Shown: positions 51,432 to 63,559 of the stretch, in pieces
How the letters are laid out: each line of letters starts with the position of its first letter
How positions within the stretch are numbered: the stretch's first letter is position 1
Assembly: GCA_036571765.1 (NCBI GenBank)
Contig: BROE01000002.1
Coordinates: 981,398-1,045,397, forward strand
Length of the DNA: 64,000 bases
Direction of reading: 5' to 3'
Source of the DNA: Plecoglossus altivelis
Lineage: Eukaryota; Chordata; Actinopteri; Osmeriformes; Plecoglossidae
Translations under genes and position numbers: made by a program
The notes under the pieces: model-generated
What the model was told of the DNA's origin: nothing
What the model saw: the letters and a program-made list of their open reading frames with translations, nothing else
Databases searched by the model: none

Positions 51432-53077
51432 CCCTACCATTAGCCAATCACGGACAAGAGTCTTTGTGTGTGTAACTTGCCAATCAACAAGGGGAGAATG
51501 TCAGTAAAGAAGTAAAGTCATTGACAAACTGATGGTGGGCCTGGAAGTGAGTGACATGGAGCTTGGCCAATCAGCAGAGCTCAACAGTGATAGCAACCGT
51601 CTGATTGGCTGCGCAGTCGTTCACTGACTCAATCGCAAAGTGATCTTCCCCCCCCCCATCAATCAAGGGACATCAAACTAATAAGCGATGCTTTAAAAAA
51701 AAAAAAACTTGTTGTGTGTTTTGACATCGGTTCTCTGGATTGAAACCCCTTCAGATCGGATGTACTTTGAAGAACTTGAGGATCACATAAAAACAGGGAC
51801 TTGCTGAAAGAACAGCTGAACGCTTTCGACTGTATACATCATTTGTTGCAAGAATCAATCGCAGTGAACCAAAATAACCAAACATAAACTACAAATAATA
51901 ATGACAAACTATTAAATAAACTAAATGGCACTTTAATGATATTAATAATAATGACAAACTAACTTATTCATGTTCACAGAAGCACAACAAAGTTTCAAGA
52001 AATTTGACTTTTATAACTTGATAATTAGTCTAGTTTTGGTGCTGTAGCGAAGCCGTAGAATTCTCAAGTAATGTCGAAATTGAAAGGTTTATATTTGGTC
52101 TTTTTGTCTTGTGAGTCCAGCTAGTGGCGGGTTAGGGTACTACACTATAGGGACCATGTTTCGAAAACATCACAATGCTTGTAATTTCAGATGCCTGTTC
52201 ATTTTTATAGAATTATTATATCTTGTTAAACGTTTCACCGTGTCTCTGTCTTAATAGTAACATACAAACAACGTTTTTCATGTTTATTTTTGACATTTAT
52301 TTTATTGGTAAGCAATTTGCTCTGATTATTGACTGGATGGCGAGACTCTTTTTTTTTTTGCAAGAATATTAATATTTTGTGTCCGTTGGGAGTGAGGGGA
52401 GGTGGATATTTTGAGATCTATTCGTCTCAAATCCCATAATTTAAAGGGGTACTGAAGCGCATATTGAAGGGGTGACGTTATGGCGACTCCAGAACAGTAG
52501 GTGGCGATAATGGTTCAATTTCCAAAAAGAAGAAGAAGAAGACGTTTAAGCGGGAACACTAAGAAAAACGGAGGTTTTCCGAATTGCCGCTCCCGCCTGA
52601 TATGCTATTGTCAGCACCGACGAAAGATCATCAAGAGGCTCCGGTGGAACGTGAATCTCTCCGGTTATCCTGCTTATAACCAAAGGATTAGCATTTTGGA
52701 AGAGTGTTTCGTTTTTATTTGGAGGTAAAGTAAACCTTTGCCTCCCATTACAGATGCTGTTTTGTTCTGCTTAGTGATAGCCAAGAAACTTCACTTCATC
52801 TCGGGAACTGAAGGTTTTGGGACATTGTTAAGACCAGTTTTACCTTTATAGCGCTCTCTCATGCCTGGGTTTCAAGAGAGCTGGTCGCGATTGTTCTGTG
52901 TCGTGATACGATTGCCTTCATTAATTTGGCGTAGGCTACGTCCAAACAGTAGCCTGTTTAACTCGCAATAAACATCGCGTTCCTGCTACTTGCAGTCCAA
53001 GGCTGGTCATTACAGTATTTTTTTAAATGTAAACTGAGTACTATACATTTATCAGAATCTCTTGTGTTTTTCTACAG
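51432..53077 (+). other. slc26a11 3' flank and NLR 5' region
   Basis: AT-rich unique DNA. AATAAA at 51915-51920 is a candidate poly(A) signal 485 bp past the slc26a11 stop. At 52494-52545, CAGTAGGTGGCGATAATG followed by (AAG)n is a motif often seen in dispersed fish elements. A 5' non-coding exon of the NLR gene may lie here but I cannot place it. Confidence 0.45.
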
Positions 53078-56000
53078 ATGTCAACAAAAATCGAGTCGAT
53101 AAAAAAGAAATTGAAGAGTCTACCCAAGACGACTTTACGTCGATTTAAGAGATATCTACGGAAAAATATGAGTGACTTTAGAGAAGTTGAACGGTGGTCG
53201 CGAAGACCTTTAGCTACAATTCTGGCAGAAAAATACGAAATAGAAGAAGTATCTTCAATGATTAATAAGTTAAGGAGCAAACATCGAAGTAAGTTTAGAA
53301 GCACAAACTTTTTTTCTATTTTTCCCTTTTTGAAGGTAGTTGTTGGGTAATATCTTTGCTGTATTGGATAGTTTGAAGTGAAGACAGACAGACAGGGAGA
53401 GAGACAGGCGGAGTCAGACGGGGGACAAACAGAGAGGGAGACAGGCGGGGGGACAGACAGAGAGGGAGGGAGACAGGCGGGGGGACAGACAGGGAAAGTC
53501 GTGCAGAAAATATCCAATGCCAGATTCCAGAGAGAAAGCCTCAGCCTAAATTAAATGTTAAATTAATTTACTGGTGAGCTATCAGGTGCCTTTAAACATG
53601 TTATATTATTATAACGTTCACTGTATTACATGATTATATAATTGTAGTTAATCACATTTACTGCAGTGCTGAGTTGTAAAAAATATTATAGTATAATGCG
53701 ATGATGACATTGTTTCGCTTAAAACAGGCAAGGAAACTCCAGATGGAAACACACAGCAGGTAAAAGTCATATGTTCAAAACCTTCGCAACAATCTACTAC
53801 TAAATGCCCTTAAAATAGACGTCGTACCAGTTTGCAACACGATAAACTTTTTGCATTTAAAAGAAGTTCAGAAGTTTTCTCTATAAAATCCTTCCAATTT
53901 GATTTGTTATAAAGCAAAACCACTATTGAATTTGATACAGTCTGAGTATTGGTTATCCCCTAAGTAGGCTGGAATTACAGACCTGTGTCTTTAATAATAA
54001 AAAATAATTCTTGCTTCTCTGTCAGACAACTAACTCTAATGAGACTGGCCAGGACGCTAACCCACCTGGGAATGCAGTGTGGGCTGGAAACACCAGAAAC
54101 ATGGCACAGAGCGGTGGATTTATATTCACACCTCAACTCCATAACGTTACTGTTAGCAGGGACGTAGTGATCAACTGCCAAGGTGGGTAATTATTTGACG
54201 TCAGTTTTATATTTCACTTGGCCAGTAACTGCTAATACTGTTGATGCTTAATATGCATCCAACTCTCAACACACCAATAGGTGTTTTATTGAATTTACTG
54301 TATTTGTCTATCGTCTTTGTTGTTTGTTTGTTTGTTTGTTTTCATCATTCCCTTGCAGCTCCAAATAACACACAAATAATGGGCCAGGGGGCTGCTTTGT
54401 GTTGCCCCACATCGGCCAACGCTGAACAGGTAATGAATGTACTGATATATCCTTCGTGTTTAGTAAAAGGGAGTGCTCCACACTGATAGGTTTGCGTTTG
54501 CTTCAACAATCGATGGTGTTCCTTTTCTGTTGGTCTCCAGGTGTCGAAACAGATGGAGGAGGAAAGTGAGTGAAAACGCCGCTTTTTTTTTTTGGTTGGT
54601 TGGTTGGTTGGTTTGAGCTAAATCATATGGATCTTAGCGAGTCTATGGTGGGAAGCTATTGTGCCTGGAATCCAGTTATAGTGTCTTTTTCTGCGATGCC
54701 TTTCTCCGAATGTACTACTAGTTTTCTCTGGTTTCAGATGATGACCGTAAAATTATCGAGATGGTCAAATCTCGTGAGAAGAAGACAAACCAACAAGTCA
54801 CTGAAGGAACGCGTCCATCGCAGAAATCGCCGTTAGACAGCTTCTATACGGAGCTCTATATTGTGGCGTCTGAACAGTCCAGCATCAACGGGGAGCATGA
54901 GACGTGGCATGTTGAAAACTCTCACATCCTGGATCCCTCAGAACTCTGCGTGAAATACCATGATCTGTTCAAAGACCAAGCCATAAAGCGTGTGCTGACC
55001 AAGGGCATTGCTGGAATAGGGAAAACTGTAACTATAGCTAAATTCATCATGGACTGGGCAAATGAAAAGATCCATATAGACATTGTGATCAACCTTCCTT
55101 TCAGGAAAATGAATTTACTGTCCAGCAAAGAACACAGCCTGCTTACCCTTCTGCAAGTTTTCCACCCTTACATCAAAGATATGACTCTCTTTAGCAGGTG
55201 TTCCTCTCTCCTGATCCTTGATGGTCTAGATGAAGCTAAATTCCCTCTGGACTTTAAGAATAACGTCATTATGTCTGATGTAAATGAGAAACAACCCGTA
55301 GATGTGTTGTTGACAAACCTCCTTAACGGTCACCTCCTCCCCAACACCCGGTTGTGGATAACGGCCCGACCGGAAGCCGCCAATAATCTCCTTCGACAAG
55401 ATTTTTACATCGAGCAGGTCAATGTGATCCGAGGCTTCAACGACGCTCAGAAAGATGCTTATTTCAAGATGAAAATCAAAGACAAGAAAATGGCGGATGA
55501 CGTCATTAAAACTCTCAAACAATCACGTTCCCTCTACATTATGTGCCACATTCCGGTGTTCAGTTGGATGTCTGCCATGGTGCTTCAGAACCACTTTAGT
55601 AAGATGACTCGTCCACACAACAGGGCTTTGCCCACAACCATTACCGAAATGTATATCCAGTACTTGGTAGTCCAAACTGTAAGCAGTTCGATGAAGTACG
55701 AGCCGGGCCAGTGTGAAAATGAACAGACAGTGTTGAAACGGCAAAAGGACATCATTTTGAATCTGGGAAAGCTTGCATATGACAACCTGATGCGTAAGAA
55801 CGTCCTCTTTACTGCTGAAGACATGAAGAGCTGTGGAATATCGCCCAATGATGCTGCCAAGTGCCCTGGTCTCTGCACAGAGAATTGCTACCAAACAGAT
55901 GGTCTGTTTGAAAACACAATATTTTCCTTTGTGCATCTAACCATCCAGGAATTTATGGCTGCCTTCCATGCCTTTTATACATTCGCAAACGAGCTCAAAC

Positions 56001-57293
56001 CAGGGGGGCGATGTTTATTAAATTTTCTTAAAGAGGCCGTTGACAAAGCTTTGAAAAGCCAAAACGGACACTTAGACCTGTACGTTCGTTTTCTCTTCGG
56101 AATCACCAACGAGTCGAGCAGGGTCCATCTTAAGAGCATTTTTCCCGACTTGCCCAGCACTGCAAAAGATCACAAGAGGCTGATTAGTTACATAAAGGTC
56201 CTGAAGAGGGAAGGTCTTGATCCAGTGCGGTGCATCAACCTGATCCATTGCCTGATACAGTTGAAAGACCATTTTGTTCTGGAGGACTTGACAAGCTTCC
56301 TCTCCACAGATAAACCACTGACTGAGTTCCAGTGCACTTGTGTAGCTTACAACCACATAGTTAACAAGTTGGAGGAGTTTGACTTCAGGAACACCAAAAC
56401 ATCAGACAAAGGATTTAACAGACTAGTTCCTGCTTTGTGTTCCAGTTTCACAGCAAAGTAGGTATCTGTAACTAGACACCACAGGCCAAACGTATTCAGG
56501 CACGCATTCGTCTTCATCCCTCAGTCTGAATTGTGCATGAATCCTTAATTTAACTTAGAACCGCCATACAATAAAATGTATTCTCGGCTTCGAATCCTCT
56601 CGGCTTTGAATCCTCTGCTTTTGCAGACTGCCTTTGAATCATCTGCCTTTGAATCCTCTGCTTTTGCTGACTCTGCCTTTCAATTCTCTCCGTTTGAATT
56701 CTCTCCGTTTGAATCCTCTGCCCTTGAATCCTTTCCCTTTGAATCTTTGAATCCTCTCCTTTGCAGATTCCCTTTGAATCCTCTGCCTTTGAATCCTCTC
56801 CGTTTGAATCCTCTGCCCTTGAATCGTCTGCCTTTGAATCCTCTGCTTTTGCAGACTCTGCCTTTGAATCCTCTCCGTTTGAATCATCTGCCTTTTGAAT
56901 CCTCTCCCTTTGCAGACTCTGCTTTTGCGAGATCACACCACCAAAAAGCAACCCCAGCTTCACAGCATCGCTGTGTGCGACTCTGGCTTCAGTTCTCCGG
57001 TCAGATCGAACTTGTTTGACCACGCTGTTCCTCAGTCGCAACAACCTGGGAGGGGGCATGGCAGTTGATCGTCTGTGTGACGGACTGAATCACTGCAACT
57101 GCAGTGTGGAAGTCCTCGACCTTAGCTTCAACGACCTGGGAACTGAAGACATTAAGAAGCTCTGCGACCTGCTGGCGACGCCAACATCGCGACTTTTGAC
57201 CTTGGACCTGAGTAACAATGACCTTGGGGATCACGGCGTTGGATTTCTTGCTGAGGCTCTCTGTCATTCTACCTGCAAGCTGCAAGTACTAAG
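53078..57293 (+). CDS. NLR protein: pyrin-like, FISNA-NACHT, LRR
   Basis: Fish-type cytoplasmic NOD-like receptor (NLRC3/NLRP-like expansion), a presumed innate immune sensor. Exons: 53078-53288 (ATG at 53078; helical, basic pyrin-like domain: LKSLPKTTLRRFKRYL ... LATILAEKYEIEEVSSMINKL), 53728-53759, 54026-54182 (GGFIFTPQLHNVTVSRDVV), 54359-54429, 54541-54565, 54738-56457 (FISNA then NACHT) and 56958-57293 (LRRs); all phases agree. Walker A GIAGIGKT is at 55004-55027, Walker B LILDGLDE at 55211-55234. The LRR exon holds LTTLFLSRNNL, VEVLDLSFNDL and LLTLDLSNNDL repeats and ends at a GC-type donor (AAG|GCAAGT). No further LRR or B30.2 exon follows before a 1.2-kb minisatellite. If the donor is not used, the frame reads on to a stop after 57357. 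Apparently intact, perhaps short. The ligand is unknown. Confidence 0.9.
54738..56457 (+). CDS. NLR FISNA-NACHT exon
   Basis: 1720-bp exon typical of teleost NLR genes. It begins in phase 1 and ends GCAAA|GTAGGT. FISNA (YTELYIVASEQSSINGEHE) precedes the NACHT. P-loop Lys and Walker B Asp-Glu are present, with ITARPEAA (sensor 1 region) and FVHLTIQEFMAAFHAF (winged-helix, as in NLRs) downstream. The frame is open with no disruption. Confidence 0.95.
56575..56932 (+). repeat. 15-bp minisatellite (TTTGAATCCTCTGCC)n in the NLR intron
   Basis: About 22 imperfect units with a longer TTTTGCAGACTCTGCC variant that contains acceptor-like TTTTGCAG. The open frame it makes (repeated FESSAFESSAF) is a result of the 15-bp period. 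Confidence 0.93.
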
Positions 57294-57321
57294 GCAAGTT
57301 ACAAGAGAAAAATGCCACTTG

Positions 57322-58568
57322 TTTCCATGTAGGGTCGCAGTGCCACTTCTTAACATGTAGGGTCGCAGTGCCACTTCTTAACATGTAGGGTCGCAGTGCC
57401 ACTTCTTAACATGTAGGGTCGCAGTGCCACTTGTTAACATGTAGGGTCGCAGTGCCACATCTTAACATGTAGGGTCGCAGTGCCACTTGTTTCCATGTAG
57501 GGTCGCAGTGCCACTTGTTTCCATGTAGGGTCGCAGTCCCACTTCTTAACATGTAGGGTCGCAGTGCCACTTAACATGTAGGGTCACAGTGCCACTTCTT
57601 AACATGTAGGGTCACAGTGCCACTTCTTAACATGTAGGGTCGCAGTGCCACTTGTTTCCATGTAGGGTCGCAGTCCCACTTCTTAACATGTAGGGTCGCA
57701 GTCCCACTTCTTAACATGTAGGGTCGCAGTCCCACTTCTTAACATGTAGGGTCGCAGTGCCACTTCTTAACATGTAGGGTCGCAGTGCCACTTCTTAACA
57801 TGTAGGGTCGCAATGCCACTTCTTAACATGTAGGGTCGCAATGCCACTTCTTAACATGTAGGGTCGCAGTGCCACTTGTTTCCATGTAGGGTCGCAGTGC
57901 CACTTCTTAACATGTAGGGTCGCAGTGCCACTTGTTAACATGTAGGGTCGCAGTGCCACTTCTTAACATGTAGGGTCGCAGTGCCACTTCTTAACATGTA
58001 GGGTCGCAGTCCCACTTCTTAACATGTAGGGTCGCAGTGCCACTTAACATGTAGGGTCAGAGTGCCACTTCTTAACATGTAGGGTCGCAGTGCCACTTCT
58101 TAACATGTAGGGTCGCAGTGCCACTTGTTTCCATGTAGGGTCGCAGTGCCACTTCTTAACATGTAGGGTCGCAGAAAAAACAAAAAAAAACAAAAAAAAC
58201 CCCACTTCTTAACATGTAGGGTCGCAGTGCCACTTCTTAACATGTAGGGTCGCAGTGCCACTTCTTAACATGTAGGGTCGCAGTGCCACTTCTTAACATG
58301 TAGGGTCGCAGTGCCACTTCTTAACATGTAGGGTCGCAGTGCCACTTCTTAACATGTAGGGTCGCAGTGCCACTTGTTAACATGTAGGGTCGCAGTGCCA
58401 CATCTTAACATGTAGGGTCGCAGTGCCACATCTTAACATGTAGGGTCGCAGTCCCACTTCTTAACATGTAGGGTCGCAGTGCCACTGTCGTTAACCATTA
58501 GGTCGCCGATGCCCCTTCTTAACATGTAGGGTCGCAGTGCCACTTCTTAACATGTAGGGTCGCAGGTC
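57322..58568 (+). repeat. 28-bp minisatellite (ATGTAGGGTCGCAGTGCCAC...)n
   Basis: About 44 units of ATGTAGGGTCGCAGTGCCAC plus TTCTTAAC, with GTTTCC, GTTAAC and CATCTTAAC variants and one inserted A-rich block at 58176-58203. It starts about 30 bp after the GC donor of the LRR exon. Confidence 0.97.
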
Positions 58569-58985
58569 TTAACAGGTGGAGTCTCTTTCCTTGTGACTTT
58601 GGAACTTGGCTTGTTTTCAATTGAATTCAAAATCCAGATTTTCTGCAGCAGGAAAATATATGAACCTGGGTGCATCACATAGTCATGGTACATAAGTACA
58701 GGCATACAACAATCAAGTAAAAAATAAATATAACAATTTTTCCTATACATGAACTAAAAAAAAAAAAACTATACAAACTGTACGTGCAGTACAGTCCTTC
58801 TCAGATAGGGGGGTGCAGTGCGATGCCGGGGGACGCCATTGCCCTATTAGAATAAAGTGTAATTGCACATCCACTACAGTAGGTGGCAGTTAAGATGACC
58901 TTGTCAGTGTGCGCTGGTAGCGTTAGCTCTGGTGTGTGGTTTGCGTGCGTGCACTGCGAAGAGAAGGAGAGTGAACAAACCACCG
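58569..58985. other. Intergenic, no gene seen
   Basis: AT-rich unique DNA. An A-run at 58757-58768 and a stretch near 58875-58980 (GTAGGTGGCAGTTAAGATGA) that resembles the dispersed motif at 52494. Confidence 0.4.
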
Positions 58986-59009
58986 AAGACACAACTATTT
59001 AAAAGGGAT

Positions 59010-59160
59010 GAAAGAAAATGCTGGCCCCAGGCCAGGGTGTACCCTGCCTATGGCCCGAAAGTTACTGGGTTAGGCTCCAGTCACCCGTGACCCCTCAATG
59101 GGAACAAGCGGCCCTGCAATCCCTCCCAGGGATTAGCAGTAGATAATGGATGGATGGATA
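59010..59160 (+). repeat. SINE/LINE-type 3' tail ending in (GGAT)n
   Basis: GGTGTACCCTGCCTATGGCC ... GGGTTAGGCTCCAGTCACCC ... CCTCCCAGGGATTAGCAGTA ... ATAATGGATGGATGGAT. This layout is the shared 3' end of many teleost SINEs and L2/CR1-like elements. The 5' part is not recognised. Confidence 0.7.
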
Positions 59161-59318
59161 TGAACATACATCATAATAACTTATTACATATAAACCTATA
59201 TCATAACAACCTATTACATATAAACCTATATCATAATAACCTATTACATATAAACCTATATCATAACAACCTATTACATATAAACCTATATCATAACAAC
59301 TTATTACATACAAACCAT
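59155..59318. repeat. 30-bp minisatellite
   Basis: About five units of ATAACAACCTATTACATATA plus AACCTATATC, adjacent to the (GGAT)n tail. Confidence 0.93.
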
Positions 59319-59319
59319 C

Positions 59320-60030
59320 CATCTTCTTCTGGATGGAAAAGAAATGTGGAGAGAGGTAACGAGACTAACAAAAGTCACCCGAAAACTAAGACGAGGAAGT
59401 ATGACGAAACGCAGCATTTGGCTTCACATTGACTACGGGTGGGAGAAAAAGAAAGACCAGTGTGTCTACTTGAGTCTAAAAATGTTGGCAGTGGACAGCA
59501 TGAAGCCAAATAAATTAAGGTGTTGTTTAAAGACATTACACCCTAATTACGCTTAGTAGGTTTTGTTCAGGGAAAACGTGCCGAATATTGCCAGAAAACA
59601 TTCCGCTTTGTGAATGTTACTTTTTTAAACTTTCTTTTTTTATTTTTTAGGATCAAATGGTTCAATCAGTTGGTTCAAAATGTGTATAGTTTAAATAAGG
59701 GATTAAAACTTTTATGAATTTCAGGAAAATTTATGTATTTTACAAATCTTCTCTTACTGATTTTTTTATTTTTTATTCAAGCACATTTTTGTTGTAAGTT
59801 GATCTATATTTCTTTGATTGTCCTTGTTGTGTTGTCATGTATATAACAATTTTTTAGACTAATTGTACCATTTTATTTGTGGCGGAGACAAGGGGGGCGT
59901 GAAAATATTTCTTTATTGGGGTTAGCATAACAGAAAATAAAGCATAACATATAACCATAACATAATATAGCATAACAGAAAATAATTGAGAAGCGCTGGT
60001 GTAGCGGAAGACAATAGACGGATGGATGGA
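59320..60030. other. Intergenic AT-rich DNA
   Basis: No gene recognised. Near 59340-59560 there is a short stretch with mixed codons (KVTRKLRRG-like) without a usable start or family match. TAACATAACATAA-like repeats occur at 59940-59985. Confidence 0.4.
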
Positions 60031-60040
60031 TGGTGTAGTG

Positions 60041-60252
60041 CAGGGGTCTCCAATCCTGGTCCTCGAGGGCTGCTGTCCTGAAGGTTTTAGATGTTTCCCT
60101 CCTCCAGCACACCTGATTCTAATGAATGAGCCATTACCAAGCTCTGTGGAAGCTTCATAATGACCCTTTATTAGACTCAGGTGTGCTGGAGCAGGGAAAC
60201 ACTGAAAACCTTCAGGACAGCGGCCCTCGAGGACCAGGATTGGAGACCCCTG
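60041..60252. mobile_element. hAT-type MITE with 8-bp target duplication
   Basis: 212-bp palindromic element: CAGGGGTCTCCAATCCTGGT at the left end and its inverted copy ACCAGGATTGGAGACCCCTG at the right. Inverted arms extend about 70 bp (CCTCGAGGGC, CTGAAGGTTTT, CACACCTGA). Flanks GTGTAGTG at 60033-60040 and 60253-60260 are a perfect 8-bp target duplication, as made by hAT transposases. No coding capacity. Confidence 0.92.
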
Positions 60253-61222
60253 GTGTAGTGTCTCGTACATATGTGTGTAGTACAGTATAGTATAGAACAG
60301 TTCTGACTAATTATCTAATTTTATTGCACAGACTCAAAAGTAAAATGTATTTTACAAGACAGTACTGTAATACAAACATAAACTCAATTACTAAAATTAA
60401 TGATGTACAATTCAAATGTTCTGTCTTTAACTTTGCCATAAAAATAAAAAAAAATTTTCATCTACCTTCATTATGTTCCGTATATGTTCTATGTTTGCAC
60501 TTCCCTGCGGCAGTAAATTCTGTGCTTGTATATCTTGCATAACGAATAAAACCTATTCGGATGATTGCTGCTAGTGATAGGTTTGGGTACTACATTACCG
60601 GAACACTCTTTCTGTTAGAACACAAGCATTCTAATGTGGATGAAATTACTCCAGCACACCTGATTTCTAATGAAGGAGCCTTATCAGGCTCTGTGGAAGC
60701 CTCATAATGACCCTAATTAGACACTCAGTGTGTGCCTCGGAGTCAGGTAAACCCACCAGATATACCTTCAGCGACAGGCGGCCCATCAGATGGATCTGCA
60801 GGATGGAGACCCGTTGTGGGTTTCTCGTACATATGTGTGTAGTACAGTATAGTATAGAACAGTTCTGACTAATTATCTAATTTTATTGCACAGACTCAAA
60901 AGTAAAATGTATTTTACAAGACAGTACTGTAATACAAACATAAACTCAATTACTAAAATTAATGATGTACAATTCAAATGTTCTGTCTTTAACTTTGCCG
61001 ATAAGAAATAAAAAAAATTTTCATCTAACCCTTCATTATGTTCCGCGTATATGTTCTAAACTATGTTTGCACTTTCCTGTCGCAGTAAATTCTGTGCTTG
61101 TATATCTTGCATAGCGAATAAAACCTATTCGGATGATTGCTGCTAGTGATAGGTTTGGGTACTACATTACCGGAACACTCTTTCTGTTAGAACACAAGCA
61201 TTCTAATGTGGATGAAATTAAT
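60110..61222 (+). repeat. Direct tandem duplication, about 0.55 kb per copy
   Basis: 60110-60646 recurs as about 60650-61220 (join after GATGAAATTA). Sequence from ACATATGTGTGTAGTACAGT to GTGGATGAAATTA is nearly identical. The MITE-derived first 170 bp of the second copy are heavily altered. Confidence 0.88.
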
Positions 61223-61344
61223 AAACTCTCACTAAAACCGTTCTTGTTATGTCACATCAAACATTCTGAATCAATCTTGCTAACTACTTCTGCGTGTCTT
61301 TTGTTGAAGAAATTGTGAAATCTCTTAATATTCATCACCTTAGG

Positions 61345-61440
61345 ACTATCTTACTTGTGTTTGTGTGGTGTGTGTGTCTGTTGTGTTGTGTCCGAGTGTG
61401 TATGTGTGTGTGGTGTTGTTGTGTGTGGTGTACCGGTTGC
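61345..61440. repeat. (GT)n-rich repeat
   Basis: TTGTGTGGTGTGTGTGTCTG type sequence. The surrounding 61220-61860 is unique and AT-rich with no gene seen. Confidence 0.8.
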
Positions 61441-61882
61441 CGTTTTGGTGTGCAAGCTGTACTTCAACTTAAAGAAACATTGCCAAATAAAGGAAATACA
61501 CTACATAGCCTTTACTGGAACATGCTCAGCCACAATCGATAAAACCGTAGCGTTAACCTTGATGTCGAGATACTGTCAACAATGTGTGACACATTAACTG
61601 TTGGGAATGTCACGGTACCAATGCAACAAAAGATGATATAATGTATCATTTATCAGGATGTTGACTCAGTGGCGTGGCATGTTGCCACAATAACGATGGA
61701 GAAACGATAAGAGAAACGTAAAATGATAGATTTTGTTTGTACATTGTAAACGTATAATATTGACAGTTATAGCGGTTGTTCTGCAATAGGACATCTCAAT
61801 CACGACCTCTACACTCACACAAAACATCTCTTGTTTGCCCTGCTTGATTTAATGGCACGTTCACATCCATGGGAACTGGTAC

Positions 61883-61939
61883 ATATAAAGGTGTGTGAGA
61901 ACTCAGGTGTGTTCCAGAACACTGGGAAGACTCCAGCCA
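61883..61939 (+). promoter_or_regulatory. TATA promoter and 5' non-coding exon of the D8C gene
   Basis: ACATATAAAGG at 61881-61891 is a good TATA box. About 30 bp on, a short leader ends GACTCCAGCCAG|GTGAGA, a strong donor near 61937. The leader would splice to the exon at 62424, which starts with the signal peptide ATG at 62469. Confidence 0.6.
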
Positions 61940-62468
61940 GGTGAGATTTCTCCTCACTTCTGCTCCTCTGTGTTCCTTTTCACAGGTTATGTGAATGTAT
62001 AGGTGACAGGTGATGTATATGACTGATTGTAGTTCAGAATCAAAGTAGGCATGTACGCCTGATTCACGTTTCTTTCAGACAATTGAATCGTGTTTCTTGA
62101 TCGTTGACGTTATAGTGTTATAGATCCACCAACTGCCCTTAGATCTGATCTGTAAGACCGCAAGCCACTGCCCTTGTGGAACTATCTTAAACATTCAGTC
62201 TTGACTCAGATCAGAGTACTTTATAGGGAGACGTTTTGGGTGCGTTTGTTTTTAAATCATTTTACAGGCGGGGTTGAAATGATTAACTGTATGAGTGAAG
62301 TGAATCAAGAAGGTCTCAAAACGTCGTCGTCCCCCCGTCCCCCCGTCCCCCCCATGGGTTTAATTGACAAATTTTCAAACTTCGACTGAAATTTTCTTTT
62401 TTTTTCTTTTTTCTCTCTCCCAGTGCCACAAATCAGATTTTGGTCTGATCTGAACACTGCGACACACA

Positions 62469-63432
62469 ATGTTAAGGTCACAGTCCCTTCTGTTGCTACT
62501 CTACATGCATTCCGTAACCTCAGGTAGGATGCGCAGTCAGCGAGATCATTTTCCTGTCATTGTCTCCATAATACATCCACATGATGTTCTTAGGCCTGTT
62601 CAACCATTTGTATCACTAGGGAAAGACTTGAAAAGCTTTTGAACGCGCATTCTCAGTCATTCTAGAGTCCACACACACACACACTCATATTTGTGTTTGT
62701 GTGTGTGTTTAGTTTTTAAGTACACGCTTGACTTAATCCCTGTCATCGCGACGTCCACGGACTGTTCTGCAGGTGCAGCTGTAGGCAGTTGCTCTGAGTG
62801 CCACGCGCGGGCGATCTGTCAGGAGTCCGAGCTCGACGGCGACCAGAGAGGCGACTCCCTCTCTGTTCGCTCGCTCACATGCGCCTGCATCGAAGGTTTC
62901 GTAGGCGACGGCCTCGCTTGCCAACCTCGCCTCCGCTCGCCCCTGTACCCCGACGGCAGCCACGGTCCGGACCCACGCTCCGTGACTTTCACCTGTGGGA
63001 ACACGCAGTGTCCCACTGGCCGCGACTGCTTGAATGTAAACGGGAAGCGCTGCCTGGACCCCTGCCAGCACTACATCAACATGACGGATGACAGGAGGTC
63101 CGTCCACAACCCATACAACTCTTCAGACCTCCTGAACGACGGTGCCGTCCGATGGAACGGCGACTGGTATCGGCTATTTCTTGGGGGGCGAGACGCTCAA
63201 ATGCCGACTAGCTGCGTTCCAGCAGGTTACTGTGGAACCGACATGCCGTGGTGGATCAACGGCTCTCATCCACGTCCTTCTGACGGAGTGGTTAAACGAA
63301 GCATTTGTGCGAGCAATCGAGGCTCCTGCTGTAAATATGACAGTGGTCCGCTCCACGTGAAAGCGTGTCCTGGAGGGTTCTATGTCTACAAGTTTTTCGT
63401 TACTGGGATCGCAGTTACCGCATTTTGTGCAA
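62469..63432 (+). CDS. Uromodulin/GP2-like secreted protein, EGF and D8C domains (5' part)
   Basis: Two exons seen: 62424-62523 (acceptor CTCTCCCAG; ATG 62469) and 62773-63432 (acceptor TGTTCTGCAG, donor GTAAGA). They join in phase 1, and the gene continues past the window. The first encodes a signal peptide, MLRSQSLLLLLYMHSVTS. The second encodes an EGF-like module (CSECHARAICQ ... CACIEGFVGDGLACQ), a linker with CGNTQCPTGRDCL, and an 8-cysteine D8C domain: CLDPCQHY, WYRLFLGGRDAQMPTSCVP, CGTDMPWWINGSHP, CASNRGSCC and VKACPGGFYVYKF. This order is that of uromodulin and GP2, so a ZP domain is expected downstream but not seen. N-glycosylation sequons are present (NMT, NGS). Probable role: secreted mucosal or epithelial filament protein. 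Confidence 0.88.
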
Positions 63433-63559
63433 GTAAGAACGTCTTAAGACAAAACACATTCACACTCGCAACATCTGATTAAACTCCAATCTGGGAAAAC
63501 TGACTTAAAATCCAATGATCATGTCATAGGAATATAGATAAAGCAATATTTATGTGTGT

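Noticed and set aside
52501..52728. Small basic frame (KRRRRRR)
   Set aside because: Starts in an (AAG)n stretch with a dispersed-repeat motif; no support as a coding exon.
56576..57019. 147-aa frame with FESSAFESSAF repeats as a gene
   Set aside because: Created by the 15-bp minisatellite in an NLR intron. The LRR exon at 56958 is in another frame and joins correctly to the NACHT exon.
57322..58568. CRISPR-like array
   Set aside because: The 28-bp units are directly adjacent with no unique spacers, in a vertebrate genome; it is a minisatellite. The same applies to the 25-, 31- and 33-bp arrays.
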